From: Jidongwangia harbinensis
GTDB lineage: Bacteria; Actinomycetota; Actinomycetes; Mycobacteriales; Micromonosporaceae
DNA: 64,000 bases
Assembly: GCF_020216025.1 (NCBI RefSeq)
Contig: NZ_JAIWNC010000045.1
Location: forward strand, 24,573-88,572
Direction: 5' to 3'
In this document: piece by piece, positions 1-8,724 of the stretch
Layout: each line of letters begins with the position of its first letter
Position numbering within the stretch: the stretch's first letter is position 1
The notes under the pieces: model-generated
Database searches by the model: none
What the model was told of the DNA's origin: nothing
What the model saw: the letters and a program-made list of their open reading frames with translations, nothing else
Made by a program: the position numbers and the translations under genes

Positions 1-1
1 C

Positions 2-454
2 AGCCGGGTGACGGTGCATCCCGGTCCGGAGGCGGCGATCCGGGCCGCCGACCTGGTGCTGTTCGCCACGGTGGCGGGTGAACCGCACGTGCAGGAGCCG
101 GGCTGGTTCGCCCACCGCCCGGTCGTGCTGCACCTGTCCCTGCGCGACCTGGCGCCGCGGGTGCTGCTCAGCGGTGACAACTTCGTCGACGACGTGGACC
201 ACGCGCAGCGCGCGCGTACCTCGACGCTACTGGCCGAGGAACTGACCGGTGACCGCGACTTCCTCTCCGGCACCCTCGCCGACGTGCTCCTCGGCCGGGT
301 GACGCCGCGCACCGACCGGCCGGTGTTCTTCTCACCGTTCGGCCTCGGGGTGCTGGATCTGGCGGTCGGCCGGCACGTGTACCGGGAACTGGCCGCCGCC
401 GGCGTGCTCGCCGAGGTCGACGGCTTCTTCCACGACCTGCGGCGGTACGGGTGA
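2..454 (+). CDS. sbnB: SbnB-like N-(amino-carboxyethyl)-glutamate dehydrogenase, 3' part
   Basis: Only the C-terminal 150 residues are in the window; the frame is open at the left edge, so the GTG at position 8 is internal. The family (ornithine cyclodeaminase/mu-crystallin fold, siderophore type) oxidises N-(1-amino-1-carboxyl-2-ethyl)-glutamate with NAD+ and releases L-2,3-diaminopropionate and 2-oxoglutarate. Visible signatures are VVLHLSLRDLAPRVL, the DNFVDDVDHAQRARTS stretch and SPFGLGVLDLAVGRHVY near the end, all typical of SbnB rather than of ornithine cyclodeaminase. The SbnA-like gene that supplies the substrate starts 40 bp downstream on the same strand, so the two form an operon. 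The assignment is by recognised family pattern; the missing N-terminal half cannot be judged. Confidence 0.85.
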   Translation, partial: SRVTVHPGPEAAIRAADLVLFATVAGEPHVQEPGWFAHRPVVLHLSLRDLAPRVLLSGDNFVDDVDHAQRARTSTLLAEELTGDRDFLSGTLADVLLGRVTPRTDRPVFFSPFGLGVLDLAVGRHVYRELAAAGVLAEVDGFFHDLRRYG

Positions 455-494
455 GCACCTCCCGCGCGGGCGGGCGCACCGCGGGGCGGCGACC

Positions 495-1517
495 GTGCCG
501 GTGATCACCGACCCGCAGGAGTTCCACGTCGACGACGTCTTCGTCGACCTGCGTTTCCTGGGCCCGCACCCGCTGTTCCTCAAGTGCGAGGCGTTCAACT
601 TCGCCGGCTCGGTCAAGTTGCGCCCGGCCGAGGAGATGGTGGCGGCTGCGGAACGGTCCGGCCGGCTGCGCCCGGGCTCCGTACTGATCGAGTCGTCGTC
701 GGGCAATCTCGGCGTGGCGCTGGCCATGATCGCGGCCAGCCGGGGCTACCGCTTCGTCTGCGTCGCCGACCCGAGATGCAACCCGGTGACCCGGCGCATC
801 ATGGAGGCGCTCGGCGCCGACGTGCACGTCGTGACGGAACCCGATCCGGTCGGCGGCTTCGTCGGCGCGCGCATCGCCTACGTCCGCGGTCTGTGCGCCG
901 GTGACGACCGCTACGTCTGGCTCGATCAGTACACGAACGAGGCCAACTGGCTGGCCCACTACCACCAGACCGCACCGGCCATCGCGAAGAGCTTCCCGGC
1001 GGTGGACGTGGTTTTCGTCGGGGCCGGGACGACCGGCACGCTGATGGGCTGCGCCCGGTACTTCCGGGAGAACCGGCCCGAGGTACGCATCGTCGCGGTG
1101 GACGCCCACGGATCGGTGACCTTCGGCGGACCGGCCGGTCCGCGGCTGATCCCGGGCCTCGGGATGGGGGTACGGCCGCCCCTGCTCGACGAGAGCCTGA
1201 TCGATGACGTCCGTGTGGTCAGCGAGGCGGAGACGATCCGGACCTGCCGCCGGCTGGCCGGGCACGGATTCCTCTTCGGCGGCTCCACCGGCACCGTGGT
1301 CAGCGGGGCGCTGCAGTGGCTGGCCGAGCGGGACCGGCGGAGTGAGCTGGTCGCCGTCGCGATCGCACCCGATCTGGGCGAACGCTACCTGGACTCGGTG
1401 TACGGGCTACCGGGCGGCGAGCGTCGCGGCCAGGTCGGCCAGCACGGAATGCTCGACGATCTGGGCCGGCGTCAGCTCGCCGTCGAGGCGCATCGCGAGC
1501 CGGATCGCGGAGAGTGA
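495..1517 (+). CDS. sbnA: SbnA-like PLP-dependent N-(amino-carboxyethyl)-glutamate synthase
   Basis: Cysteine-synthase-fold enzyme, 340 residues, with a GTG start at 495. In the family it condenses O-phospho-L-serine with L-glutamate to make the substrate of SbnB. The PLP lysine lies in NFAGSVKLRPA (about residue 41), the substrate loop is SSSGNLGVA, and the phosphate-binding loop is GAGTTGTLMG. These fit the SbnA branch of fold-type II enzymes. The family normally ends shortly after the ERYLDSVY motif. Here about 40 more residues (RGQVGQHGMLDD onward) are read antisense to the carrier domain of the converging NRPS gene, giving a 111-bp tail-to-tail overlap. Those residues look non-homologous and the original stop codon was probably lost. 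With sbnB it should supply diaminopropionate to the neighbouring NRPS; that link is inference. Confidence 0.85.
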   Translation: MPVITDPQEFHVDDVFVDLRFLGPHPLFLKCEAFNFAGSVKLRPAEEMVAAAERSGRLRPGSVLIESSSGNLGVALAMIAASRGYRFVCVADPRCNPVTRRIMEALGADVHVVTEPDPVGGFVGARIAYVRGLCAGDDRYVWLDQYTNEANWLAHYHQTAPAIAKSFPAVDVVFVGAGTTGTLMGCARYFRENRPEVRIVAVDAHGSVTFGGPAGPRLIPGLGMGVRPPLLDESLIDDVRVVSEAETIRTCRRLAGHGFLFGGSTGTVVSGALQWLAERDRRSELVAVAIAPDLGERYLDSVYGLPGGERRGQVGQHGMLDDLGRRQLAVEAHREPDRGE

Positions 1518-3752
1518 CGTCGCACCCAGAGCGAAGAAGTCGTCCTCGCGCCGGATGTGTTCGAGCGGAATGGCGAGCAGTTCCGCCCAGACCACGGCCA
1601 CGGCGCGCTCGGTCGCCGTCCGCGGCGCGTCGCCGTCGGTCCGGCCGAGCGGATCGGTGCCGGCGAGGGCACGCAGGGCAGCCCGGTCCACCTTGCCGTT
1701 GCCGGTCAGCGGCAAGGTGGGCAACCGGCTGATGCTCCGCGGCACCATGTAGGAGGGCAGCGAGCGGGCCAGCCCGGCGCGGACGGCCTCCTCGGAGACG
1801 GTGACCGCGCCGGTCCAGAAGGCGGCGAGTGCGGTGTCACCGGTACCGGCCGGGACCGCGACCACCGCTGCGGCGTCCACCCCGGGCAGGCCACGCAGGC
1901 GGTTCTCGATCTCGCCGATCTCGATGCGGAAGCCATGCACCTTGACCTGCGCGTCGCGCCGGCCGAGGAAGGCGAGCCGGCCGTCCGGCAGCCACCGGCC
2001 GTAGTCGCCGGAGAGGTAGGCACGCTCGCCGGGACGGAACGGGTCGCCGATGAACGCCCGGGCGGTGCGTTCCGGGTCGTTGATGTAACCCCGGCCCACG
2101 CACACTCCGGAGAACATGATCTCACCGGGTGCGCCGAAGGCGACCAGGCGACGGTGCTCGTCGACGACCCGCACGGACACGTTGCGGATCGGCCGTCCCA
2201 GCGGTACGGCGTCCCCGGCGGGCGGCTCACGCAGTACCTCGTGGTTGGTGTCGTCCGAGGTCTCGGTCAGTCCGTACGCGTTGACCAGCGGCACGTGCGG
2301 GAAGCGGGCGAACCACCGCGCGGCCAGCGAGGCCGGCAACGCCTCCCCGGTGGCCGAGACCAGCCGCAGGTCCGGCAGATCGACGTGCCGGTCCGCCACG
2401 AAGGTCAGCACGGCCGCCAGGTACGACGGCACGAGCTGCACCACGTCGACCCGCTGGGCGGCGAGCAGCGCCACGAATGAGCCGACGTCGGTGATGTCGT
2501 CCTGCGCCACGAGCAGCGTCCGGCCGCCGACCAGCAGCGGGGCGATGAGTTGCCAGAGGGAGATGTCGAAGCTCTGCGGTGCGGTCTGGGCCACCGTCCG
2601 GCCGGCGTCCAGCCCCAGATCCTCGATCTTGGCGAGCAGGTGGTTGAGCATCCCGTCGTGCTCGCACATGGCGCCCTTCGGCTCGCCGGTCGAGCCGGAC
2701 GTGAAGTAGATGTAGGCGAGGTCCGTACCCTGCACCGCCACCCGCGGACCGCCGGCCGGACGCTCCGGGCCCCGCAGCACGGTGTCGAGCGGGACGCTTC
2801 GGACGTCCGGCAACAGCGCCAGCGCGTCGTCCAGTGTGGACCGGTCGGCCGATCCGGTGAGCACCGTACGGCAGCCGGTCCGCGCCAGCATCGCGGCGAT
2901 CCGTTCGGCCGGCAGGTCGGGGGCGACCGGGAGGTAGCAGGTCCCGGCGCGCAGGATGCCGACGACCGCGGCCAGCCAATCCAGGTCGCGGTCCGCCACC
3001 ACGGCGACCACGTCGCCCGGTCCGGCCTGGTGTTCCACCAGTGCCCAGGCAACCTTGTCGGCATACCGGTCCAGCTCCGCGTACGTCCAGGACACCTCGC
3101 GATGCACCGCGGCCACCGCGGCCGGGGTCCGCCGGGCCTGGGCGGCGAAGATCTCGTGGAACCGCCGGTCCGGCAGGTCCCGTACCGGGCCGGCCAGGCC
3201 GTCGAGAAGGAGCCGTTCCTCGTCGTGGCTGAGCACGACGGCGGAGTGGTGCGCGGCGTCCGGGTCCGCGGTCATCTGCTCGAGCGCGGACCGGTAGTAC
3301 CCGGCGAGGCGTTCCAGGACGCCGCCGGACAGCGGGTCCGGGGTGACCGGGGCATCGCCGCACCAGTCCAGCCGGATGGTCAGCGTGCCCGCCCGCCAGC
3401 CGAGGTTGGCCCGAAAGTCACTGCCACCGGTGGCTCCGACGACCTGGATGTCGTCCTCGAAGAGCGTGCCGGGCAACACGTCGTGGGCGCGCCGGATGAG
3501 GTCGGACCAGGACCCGGGCTCGGCCACCAGCATTCCCAGGTCGCAATGCACCTCGTCGCCCGCTCCGGTGTCCGGCCGGGGGGCCGGTGTGTTCTCGACG
3601 CCGTCGGCCGGCACGTTGTCACCCAGCGCTGCCGTGACGGTGGCGTGCGCGGCGAGCAGCAACGCCGCGGGGGCGACCGGCAGCTCTCCGGCCAGTCTGC
3701 GAGCGGCCGTCCCCACCTGTGCGGGCAGGACGATCTCCGTGGTCTTCGTCAT
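1407..3752 (-). CDS. NRPS adenylation-thiolation module with degenerate N-terminal C-domain remnant
   Basis: 781 residues. Residues 1-190 resemble only the distal end of a condensation domain (the LERLAGYYRSALEQM and HDEERLLLDG linker pattern) and contain no HHxxxDG motif, so condensation activity is not expected. The adenylation domain follows: core A3 TSGSTGEPKG at 351-360, A5 NAYGLTETSD, A7 YLSGDYGRWLPDG, A10 lysine in LPLTGNGKVDRAAL. A carrier domain ends the protein with FFALGATSLSAIRL (Ser746 as phosphopantetheine site). My hand-aligned ten-residue specificity code is D-I-W-Q-V-A-A-D-D-K; I do not recognise it as a settled substrate code. Neighbouring diaminopropionate genes make that amino acid the first candidate. 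No thioesterase or second module is visible, so the rest of the assembly line must lie elsewhere. The LAL regulator gene ends 41 bp upstream on the same strand. Confidence 0.9.
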   Translation of the reverse strand: MTKTTEIVLPAQVGTAARRLAGELPVAPAALLLAAHATVTAALGDNVPADGVENTPAPRPDTGAGDEVHCDLGMLVAEPGSWSDLIRRAHDVLPGTLFEDDIQVVGATGGSDFRANLGWRAGTLTIRLDWCGDAPVTPDPLSGGVLERLAGYYRSALEQMTADPDAAHHSAVVLSHDEERLLLDGLAGPVRDLPDRRFHEIFAAQARRTPAAVAAVHREVSWTYAELDRYADKVAWALVEHQAGPGDVVAVVADRDLDWLAAVVGILRAGTCYLPVAPDLPAERIAAMLARTGCRTVLTGSADRSTLDDALALLPDVRSVPLDTVLRGPERPAGGPRVAVQGTDLAYIYFTSGSTGEPKGAMCEHDGMLNHLLAKIEDLGLDAGRTVAQTAPQSFDISLWQLIAPLLVGGRTLLVAQDDITDVGSFVALLAAQRVDVVQLVPSYLAAVLTFVADRHVDLPDLRLVSATGEALPASLAARWFARFPHVPLVNAYGLTETSDDTNHEVLREPPAGDAVPLGRPIRNVSVRVVDEHRRLVAFGAPGEIMFSGVCVGRGYINDPERTARAFIGDPFRPGERAYLSGDYGRWLPDGRLAFLGRRDAQVKVHGFRIEIGEIENRLRGLPGVDAAAVVAVPAGTGDTALAAFWTGAVTVSEEAVRAGLARSLPSYMVPRSISRLPTLPLTGNGKVDRAALRALAGTDPLGRTDGDAPRTATERAVAVVWAELLAIPLEHIRREDDFFALGATSLSAIRLAMRLDGELTPAQIVEHSVLADLAATLAAR

Positions 3753-3793
3753 GGCACCTTCCTTCGCGTCGAGCGGGTCGGCCCGGTCGCCGC

Positions 3794-6604
3794 TCAGCCG
3801 GGTTGATCGGTGACGACCGCGCGGGCCAGCTCGGCCCGGGAACGCACCCCGAGTTTGCGGTAGATCGCGGTCACGTGGGTTTCGACGGTGCGGACGCTGA
3901 CGAACAGCTGCGACGCCGCTCCGCGTGTCGTCGCACCGCCGGCCAGCAGCTCCGCGACCTTGCGTTCCACCTCGGTGAGCAGGTGTGAGGAGCCCCGGCC
4001 GACGAGCCGGTCGAGTTCCGTGGCGACCTGTCCGGCATGGCAGCGGTCGCCGATCGCCGTGAACACCTCGGCGGCGCGCTCGAGCGCCTCCTGCGCGGCA
4101 CGGCGGCTGCGTCGCCGGCGCTCGACCCGGCTCAGGGCGAGCAGGCTGCGCCCGAGCTCGCCGGGGATCGGCGAGTCCTCGTGCACCGTCACGGCCACCC
4201 GGATCCGGTCCGCGGCCGTGCCGAGATCGCCCTGCGCCATCGCCACCATGCCTTCGATCCGGGCAGCCACACCTGCCATCACCGGGCGCGTCTCACCGCG
4301 TACGGTGTGGTCGGCGGCGATCTCCAGCGCGGCTTCGAAGCGCTCGGCGCGGATCAGCGTCTCGGCGAGTTCCGAATCGAGGCGGAACCGGGCGCCCGGC
4401 TCGTGGATGCCCAGCGCGTCGGCCTCGGCCCGGGCCGCGAGCAGTTCACTGACCGCGATGTCGGACTCCCCGGCCCGGTGGGCGACCAGACCCCGCAGGT
4501 ACAACACCGCGAGACGGTCCCGGGACGGGATCGCGTCCAGCGGCCCGGCGACGACGGCGGCCTGGGCCTCCACCAGCGCTCTGGCAGCCTTGAGCCGGCA
4601 CCGGGAAACCAGCAGGTTGCCGAGTACCACGGCGGACAGATACGGCAGCGGTTCACCGCGGTCCGCGGCGGCCCGTTCCTGGTCGAGGGCGGACCAGGCG
4701 GCCTCGGCGTCACCGGCGAGCAGGTCGGCGTCCGCCAGCTGCACCCGCAGCGCCGCGACGCCGTCCTGCTCGCCCCGCTCGGACGCGCGGATCAGGCTCT
4801 GGCGCAGCAGAGTGCGGGAGCGGTCGAGTCGTTCGTCGAACCGGCTCACCATGCCGAGCAGGGCGTCCGCACCGGTGTGCGTGCGCCGGTGCCCGGTCTC
4901 GCTCTCGATCTGCCGCAGCCGGACGAGCAGATCCTCCTCGATCCCCGCGCCGGCCTCGGCCCGGGACAGGACCAGCACGCGCAGGGCGCGATGGGTGACC
5001 GCGGGGGACGCGCCTGAGCGGTCGGCCTCGCCGACCGCCTCGACCGCCATCGCCAACCGGTCGGTGTCCCCGTACCGCCAGTGCGCCGCCAGGCTGAGCG
5101 CGAGAACCCGCCGCGGGCCCCGTCGCGGGGCGTGCTCCAGAACGCCGGCGACCAGTCCCCGGGCAGCGGCGGTCTCGCCGCGAACCGTGTGCAGCTCGGC
5201 CAGCAACGGCACCGCCCGTTCCGCCAGTTCCTCGTCCAGCCCGGCCGGGTCCACCGGGGACAGCAGGTCCCAGGCGCGGTCCGGCGCGGCGGCACAGGTC
5301 AGGAATTCGGCGGCCAGCACCCGGCGCGACACGACCGCCGAGCCGTCCGACGGCGGGGTCAGTTCGACGGCGGCGGCAGCCAGTTCGCCCGCCAGCCGGG
5401 TGTCGCCGTGCACCGCGGCGGACACGGCGGCGGCCTCCATCGCCGCGGCGGCCTCCTCGTCGGGGCCTCCCCCGGCGGCCAGCGACAGGTGCTTCGCCCG
5501 TCGGTGCAGATCGGTGCTGAGCGCGCCCAGCCGGCGGTGCATGCCGGCCCTGCGTACCGGTGGAATCGCCAGCCGGGCCGCCTCACCGAAAAGCGGGCTC
5601 GCCGGCCGCAGGTGACCGTCCTCCTCCACCACCAGCCCGGCGACGACGGTGTCGTCGAGGGCCGCGCCGGCATCGTCCACCACCGGTTGCAGGGCTGCGA
5701 CGGCGGAGTGGACCGGCAACCGGCCGGCGGCGGCCACGGCGACGACGGCCTCGACCGTCTCCGACGGCGCCGTGTCGACCCACCGGCGGGCCACGGTGAG
5801 GGCGAGTTTCGGCACCGGCAGGTCGTCGCCGGGCTGCCAGCGACCGGCCATCTCCGCGCCCAGCTGCAGCACCCAGAACGTGTTGCCACGGGTCCAGCGG
5901 CGGACCCGGTCGGCGTCCGGCAGCGACAACGTCACGTCGTAGGCCGCGTAGAGCAGGTCGCGGACCTGACGGGCGTCGAGGTCGCGCAGCGACAGCAGCC
6001 GGCGCGTCTCGACCTGCAGCACCTCCGGCCGGGGCGGCTGAGGTGTCAGATCGGCCGGGTCCAGGACGGCCCCCGGAGCCGAGGTCCGCACGGTCGCGGC
6101 GACCAGCACCGGTGCGCCGTCGAGGTTGCGCGCCGCGAAGGACAGCGCATCCAGCGACGCGTCATCGAGCCACTGGAGGTTGTCGAGAGCGACGAGCGTC
6201 GGTGTCTGCCGGGCGTGCCGGCGCAGGACGGAGAGCAGCGCCATCCCGACGGTCTGCGGAGCGAACCCGCGCACGTCGCCGGGCCGGCGCTGGAGCAGGA
6301 CCTCCAGGGCGTCGCGCTGCGGCTCGGGCAGGTCCGGCCAGGTCTCGCCGGTGACCCCGGCGAGCAGATCCAGCAGCCCGGAGTACGGCTGGTCCCGCTC
6401 GGCGGGGACGGCCGCGGAGCGCAGAACCCGGTGACCCGACCGGGCCGCCTCGGCCACGCCGTGGTGCAGCAACGTGGACTTCCCGATGCCGGCCTCCCCC
6501 TCGATGAGCAGGACCGAGGTTTCATTGCCGGGCCGGCGGCAGAGATCCCGTACGGTCGAGTGCTCCCCCGGCCTCAGGAATTCGATACCCAACGGTGTGA
6601 ACAC
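3794..6604 (-). CDS. LuxR/LAL-type ATP-binding transcriptional regulator
   Basis: I chose the GTG at 6604 (936 residues) because GGGAG lies ten bases upstream and the P-loop domain begins soon after. An in-frame start at 6778 would add 58 Arg-rich residues without family character. Walker A is GEAGIGKS (36-43), followed by a Walker B-like stretch VALDNLQWLDDAS typical of MalT/LAL AAA domains. A long Ala/Leu-rich helical middle (TPR-like) follows. The C-terminal LuxR helix-turn-helix reads EVERKVAELLAGGATTRG with SVRTVETHVTAIYRKLGV. Large LAL proteins commonly act as cluster-situated activators in actinobacteria. The position 41 bp upstream of the NRPS gene, same strand, supports control of the diaminopropionate/NRPS locus. 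The inducer is unknown. Confidence 0.88.
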   Translation of the reverse strand: MFTPLGIEFLRPGEHSTVRDLCRRPGNETSVLLIEGEAGIGKSTLLHHGVAEAARSGHRVLRSAAVPAERDQPYSGLLDLLAGVTGETWPDLPEPQRDALEVLLQRRPGDVRGFAPQTVGMALLSVLRRHARQTPTLVALDNLQWLDDASLDALSFAARNLDGAPVLVAATVRTSAPGAVLDPADLTPQPPRPEVLQVETRRLLSLRDLDARQVRDLLYAAYDVTLSLPDADRVRRWTRGNTFWVLQLGAEMAGRWQPGDDLPVPKLALTVARRWVDTAPSETVEAVVAVAAAGRLPVHSAVAALQPVVDDAGAALDDTVVAGLVVEEDGHLRPASPLFGEAARLAIPPVRRAGMHRRLGALSTDLHRRAKHLSLAAGGGPDEEAAAAMEAAAVSAAVHGDTRLAGELAAAAVELTPPSDGSAVVSRRVLAAEFLTCAAAPDRAWDLLSPVDPAGLDEELAERAVPLLAELHTVRGETAAARGLVAGVLEHAPRRGPRRVLALSLAAHWRYGDTDRLAMAVEAVGEADRSGASPAVTHRALRVLVLSRAEAGAGIEEDLLVRLRQIESETGHRRTHTGADALLGMVSRFDERLDRSRTLLRQSLIRASERGEQDGVAALRVQLADADLLAGDAEAAWSALDQERAAADRGEPLPYLSAVVLGNLLVSRCRLKAARALVEAQAAVVAGPLDAIPSRDRLAVLYLRGLVAHRAGESDIAVSELLAARAEADALGIHEPGARFRLDSELAETLIRAERFEAALEIAADHTVRGETRPVMAGVAARIEGMVAMAQGDLGTAADRIRVAVTVHEDSPIPGELGRSLLALSRVERRRRSRRAAQEALERAAEVFTAIGDRCHAGQVATELDRLVGRGSSHLLTEVERKVAELLAGGATTRGAASQLFVSVRTVETHVTAIYRKLGVRSRAELARAVVTDQPG

Positions 6605-6802
6605 GACGTCAACGCTCCCAACAAAATGCACGGATCCGAGACGAGGCCAGATCGGGACCGGCTCCGGAATGTCTTTCCTCCGCCACCTGACCGTCCGGCC
6701 GAGTCGGACAACCGGTGATCGCGCAAAGCAGGTAATCGAAGGTAAGGAATGGCGGGAGAAAGATTCCTGCCGGACCACGGGTACCGCGGCCGTGCGCTCC
6801 GC

Positions 6803-7372
6803 TCAGAGGTCACGGTCGAGTCTCCTCCGCATCGAGGAAAGGGCCAGACGGGCCGCCCGGCGGACCTCGTCGTCGGGATCGTCCGCGCCCTCGTACAGCG
6901 CGTCGGCATGCTCGGCCTCACCCACGTCGCCGATCGCCCGCGCCGCGGCCGCGCGGACCCGGGGAACGTCGTCCGCGACCAACAGAGCAAGCCGGTCGCC
7001 GGCCTCGCCCAACTCGAACCGGCGGACCACCTTGGCGGCCATCTCCCGCACCCGCCACGCCGGATCGTCCAATGCGGCGACCACGACCGGCGCGGCGGCC
7101 GGAGCCCACTCGTGCAGCAGGCCCCGTGCGGCCCACACCCGCGGCCAGTAGGCCTGATCACCCAGGTCCGCGCCCCGGGTAGCGAGCAGCTGTTCGGCAT
7201 GCCGGCCGCCGAGCCAGGTCAGCGCCGGCTCGTCGGGCGCGTCCGGCGGCACCCGGCCGGCCAGCAGACCGATGCACCACAGGCCGATCCGTTCGGGCCC
7301 GAACACCCGCACGGCGCCACGCAGGAGGACGCGGGGGTGGGCCCACAGATCAGGCGGCCGTGTCTGGGTCAC
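6803..7372 (-). CDS. HEAT-repeat protein
   Basis: About 189 residues from a GTG at 7372 that has GGAGG nine bases upstream; a longer in-frame start at 7420 lacks such a site. The body is made of short paired helices with the HEAT/PBS-lyase-like pattern, for example DDPAWRVREMAAKVVRRF, DDVPRVRAAAARAIGDVG and DDPDDEVRRAARLALSSM, each about 30 residues apart. HEAT arrays are protein-protein scaffolds, so no reaction is predicted. There is no signal peptide or membrane segment and it is probably cytosolic. The gene is 199 bp upstream of the LAL regulator start and could be co-transcribed with it, though the gap allows a separate promoter. The upstream non-coding region carries two related palindromes that might regulate it. 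Confidence 0.8.
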   Translation of the reverse strand: MTQTRPPDLWAHPRVLLRGAVRVFGPERIGLWCIGLLAGRVPPDAPDEPALTWLGGRHAEQLLATRGADLGDQAYWPRVWAARGLLHEWAPAAAPVVVAALDDPAWRVREMAAKVVRRFELGEAGDRLALLVADDVPRVRAAAARAIGDVGEAEHADALYEGADDPDDEVRRAARLALSSMRRRLDRDL

Positions 7373-7462
7373 CGTCACACTCCCTCCTCGCCGGCCGAAG
7401 GCCGCTGTGTCCACACACAAGTTCGCATGGCGTCGGGTGGGTCGCCAGGAATCATCACGGCT

Positions 7463-7478
7463 CTGCGGACGTCCGCAG
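7463..7478. promoter_or_regulatory. Perfect 16-bp palindrome, possible operator copy 1
   Basis: The sequence CTGCGGACGTCCGCAG is its own reverse complement. A related site, TGCGGA-AG-TCCGCA, occurs 188 bp to the right. Both lie upstream of the HEAT-repeat gene (start 7372) in non-coding DNA. Repetition of TGCGGA-NN-TCCGCA suggests a dimeric repressor site, but the cognate protein is unknown. Confidence 0.45.
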
Positions 7479-7651
7479 TAAAGGGGAGCACCTTGCGGCG
7501 GGACGTACGGGCACCCGGATCACAGGCACCATTGATTTGGCGCACATGGTGGCTTTCCGTAGTCGAGCTGTCCTTCTGCGCTTCCCCGACTGCATTGACG
7601 TCCGCCTCCGCGACTCAGAAACCAGAGACCGCTCGAAATACCGAAATAGGT

Positions 7652-7665
7652 TGCGGAAGTCCGCA
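7652..7665. promoter_or_regulatory. 14-bp palindrome, possible operator copy 2
   Basis: TGCGGA-AG-TCCGCA has the same half-sites as the palindrome at 7464-7477 with a different central dinucleotide. The two centres are 188 bp apart, a spacing compatible with looping. No gene overlaps it. Confidence 0.45.
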
Positions 7666-7771
7666 GTTCTGCATCGGACGGCGGCCCGGCTTCGACCGAC
7701 CGCCGCGATGCGGTCACCCATCGTGTCCACAGTCGTCTCCCGATCCCGGTGACGTAGACCGATATGTCCAT

Positions 7772-7794
7772 GTAAGTATCTTACTGGCTAAGAT
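7772..7794. promoter_or_regulatory. AT-rich inverted repeat cluster
   Basis: GTAAG-TAT-CTTAC (7772-7784) overlaps ATCTTA-CTGGC-TAAGAT (7778-7794). AT-rich direct/inverted TAAGAT half-sites stand out in this GC-rich region and resemble binding sites of small winged-helix regulators, but no such regulator gene is next to it. Confidence 0.3.
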
Positions 7795-7946
7795 GATCGG
7801 GGCAAGGTGGTCAGCATTGCACGCCCTGCCAAGCCGCTCGGCCGGCCACGGCGGACCAGACTCTGCAGCTGCTGACCCTCTGGATCACTGAGGTCGAGCC
7901 GACGTGATGGTCACAGTGGCCGGTCGTCCCCGGCAACGAGCACATG

Positions 7947-7982
7947 ACCGGCGGTGCCATGAGCGGATGCGGCACCGCCGGT
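7947..7982 (-). terminator. Strong hairpin after the MBL-fold gene
   Basis: A perfect 12-bp stem (ACCGGCGGTGCC with GGCACCGCCGGT) closes a 12-base loop and begins four bases beyond the stop codon of the leftward MBL-fold gene. There is no U-tract, as is common for actinobacterial terminators. Confidence 0.55.
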
Positions 7983-7985
7983 CGG

Positions 7986-8657
7986 CTACCGCGCGGCGAG
8001 GTCCCGGAACCTCTCGACCGCACCTCCGGCCACTGCCTTGCCGTGACCGAAGACCGCGACGTCGAAGGACAACGCGGCCAGCTTGGCGACGCTCGACCGG
8101 GCCGTTGTCGGGTCCGCGTTCAACGTCCGTGACATGTGGCGGACCTTCGTACCCCCGCCGGTCGCGGCGTCACCGGCGAAGAGGATGCCGTCCGCACGGT
8201 CGAGCAGGTAGGACACGTGCCCCGCGGTGTGGCCCGGAGTGTGGAAGGCGCTGAAGCCGGGCACCGACACCGGTCCATCAGCGGACAGGCTTTCATCCAC
8301 CATGACCGGTTCGGGCTTCCCGGTCACCAGCCTGGCGAGCGTCCGCTGCACCGCCGGGAGCGGCATCGGGACGGCACCCGTGATGACCGGTGCGTCGATC
8401 GCATGAGCGACCGTACGCGCGCCGGAGCGCCGACGCAGGGCAGCAGCGCCACCAACATGGTCGGCGTGCCAATGGGTGAGCAGAATGGTGCGTACGTCGC
8501 CGATCGTCTTCCTGGCCTCGCCCAAGGCTCGCTCGATCGTGCGTGACTTGCCCGGCAGTCCGGTGTCGACGAGAACAACTCCGTCATCGGTCAGCACGAG
8601 GTGCACGTGCACGAACCCCACCGCGATCTCGAACACGCCCTCGGCGATCTGCAGCAT
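7986..8657 (-). CDS. MBL-fold metallo-hydrolase
   Basis: 223 residues from the ATG at 8657. The frame is open further upstream to 8897, but the extra 80 residues are low-complexity and antisense to other genes, while homology-like sequence begins at MLQIAEGVFEIAVGFVH. The metal-binding motif HWHADHVGG is intact, and further ligands appear in FHTPGHTAGHVSY, FAGDAA and FGHGKAV near the end. This is the compact glyoxalase-II-like arrangement of cytosolic MBL hydrolases. Substrate cannot be predicted. The conserved His and Asp residues are all present, so it is probably active. It stands alone on the minus strand with a hairpin directly after its stop codon. Confidence 0.88.
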   Translation of the reverse strand: MLQIAEGVFEIAVGFVHVHLVLTDDGVVLVDTGLPGKSRTIERALGEARKTIGDVRTILLTHWHADHVGGAAALRRRSGARTVAHAIDAPVITGAVPMPLPAVQRTLARLVTGKPEPVMVDESLSADGPVSVPGFSAFHTPGHTAGHVSYLLDRADGILFAGDAATGGGTKVRHMSRTLNADPTTARSSVAKLAALSFDVAVFGHGKAVAGGAVERFRDLAAR

Positions 8658-8724
8658 CCTCGGAGCATAGGCCGTCCTCGACCAGCCGGAGTCGCGACAG
8701 CGGGAAGCGTCGATGTCGGATACT

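Larger units (their letters stand above)
7373..7985. other. Intergenic region with paired palindromes
   Basis: No convincing gene in about 610 bp; open frames on both strands have poor codon character. The stretch is less GC-rich than its surroundings. It contains two near-identical palindromes (7464-7477 and 7652-7665), a separate inverted repeat near 7772-7794, and a strong hairpin just beyond the end of the MBL-fold gene. These are listed separately. Confidence 0.6.

Noticed and set aside
5081..6718. Plus-strand open frame of 545 codons
   Set aside because: Antisense to the LAL regulator; the regulator frame has Walker and LuxR motifs and this one has none.
7455..7730. Minus-strand ORF of 91 codons in the 7.4-8 kb gap
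   Set aside because: Arg/Ser-rich without a ribosome-binding site, and crossed by both palindromes; coding is unlikely.
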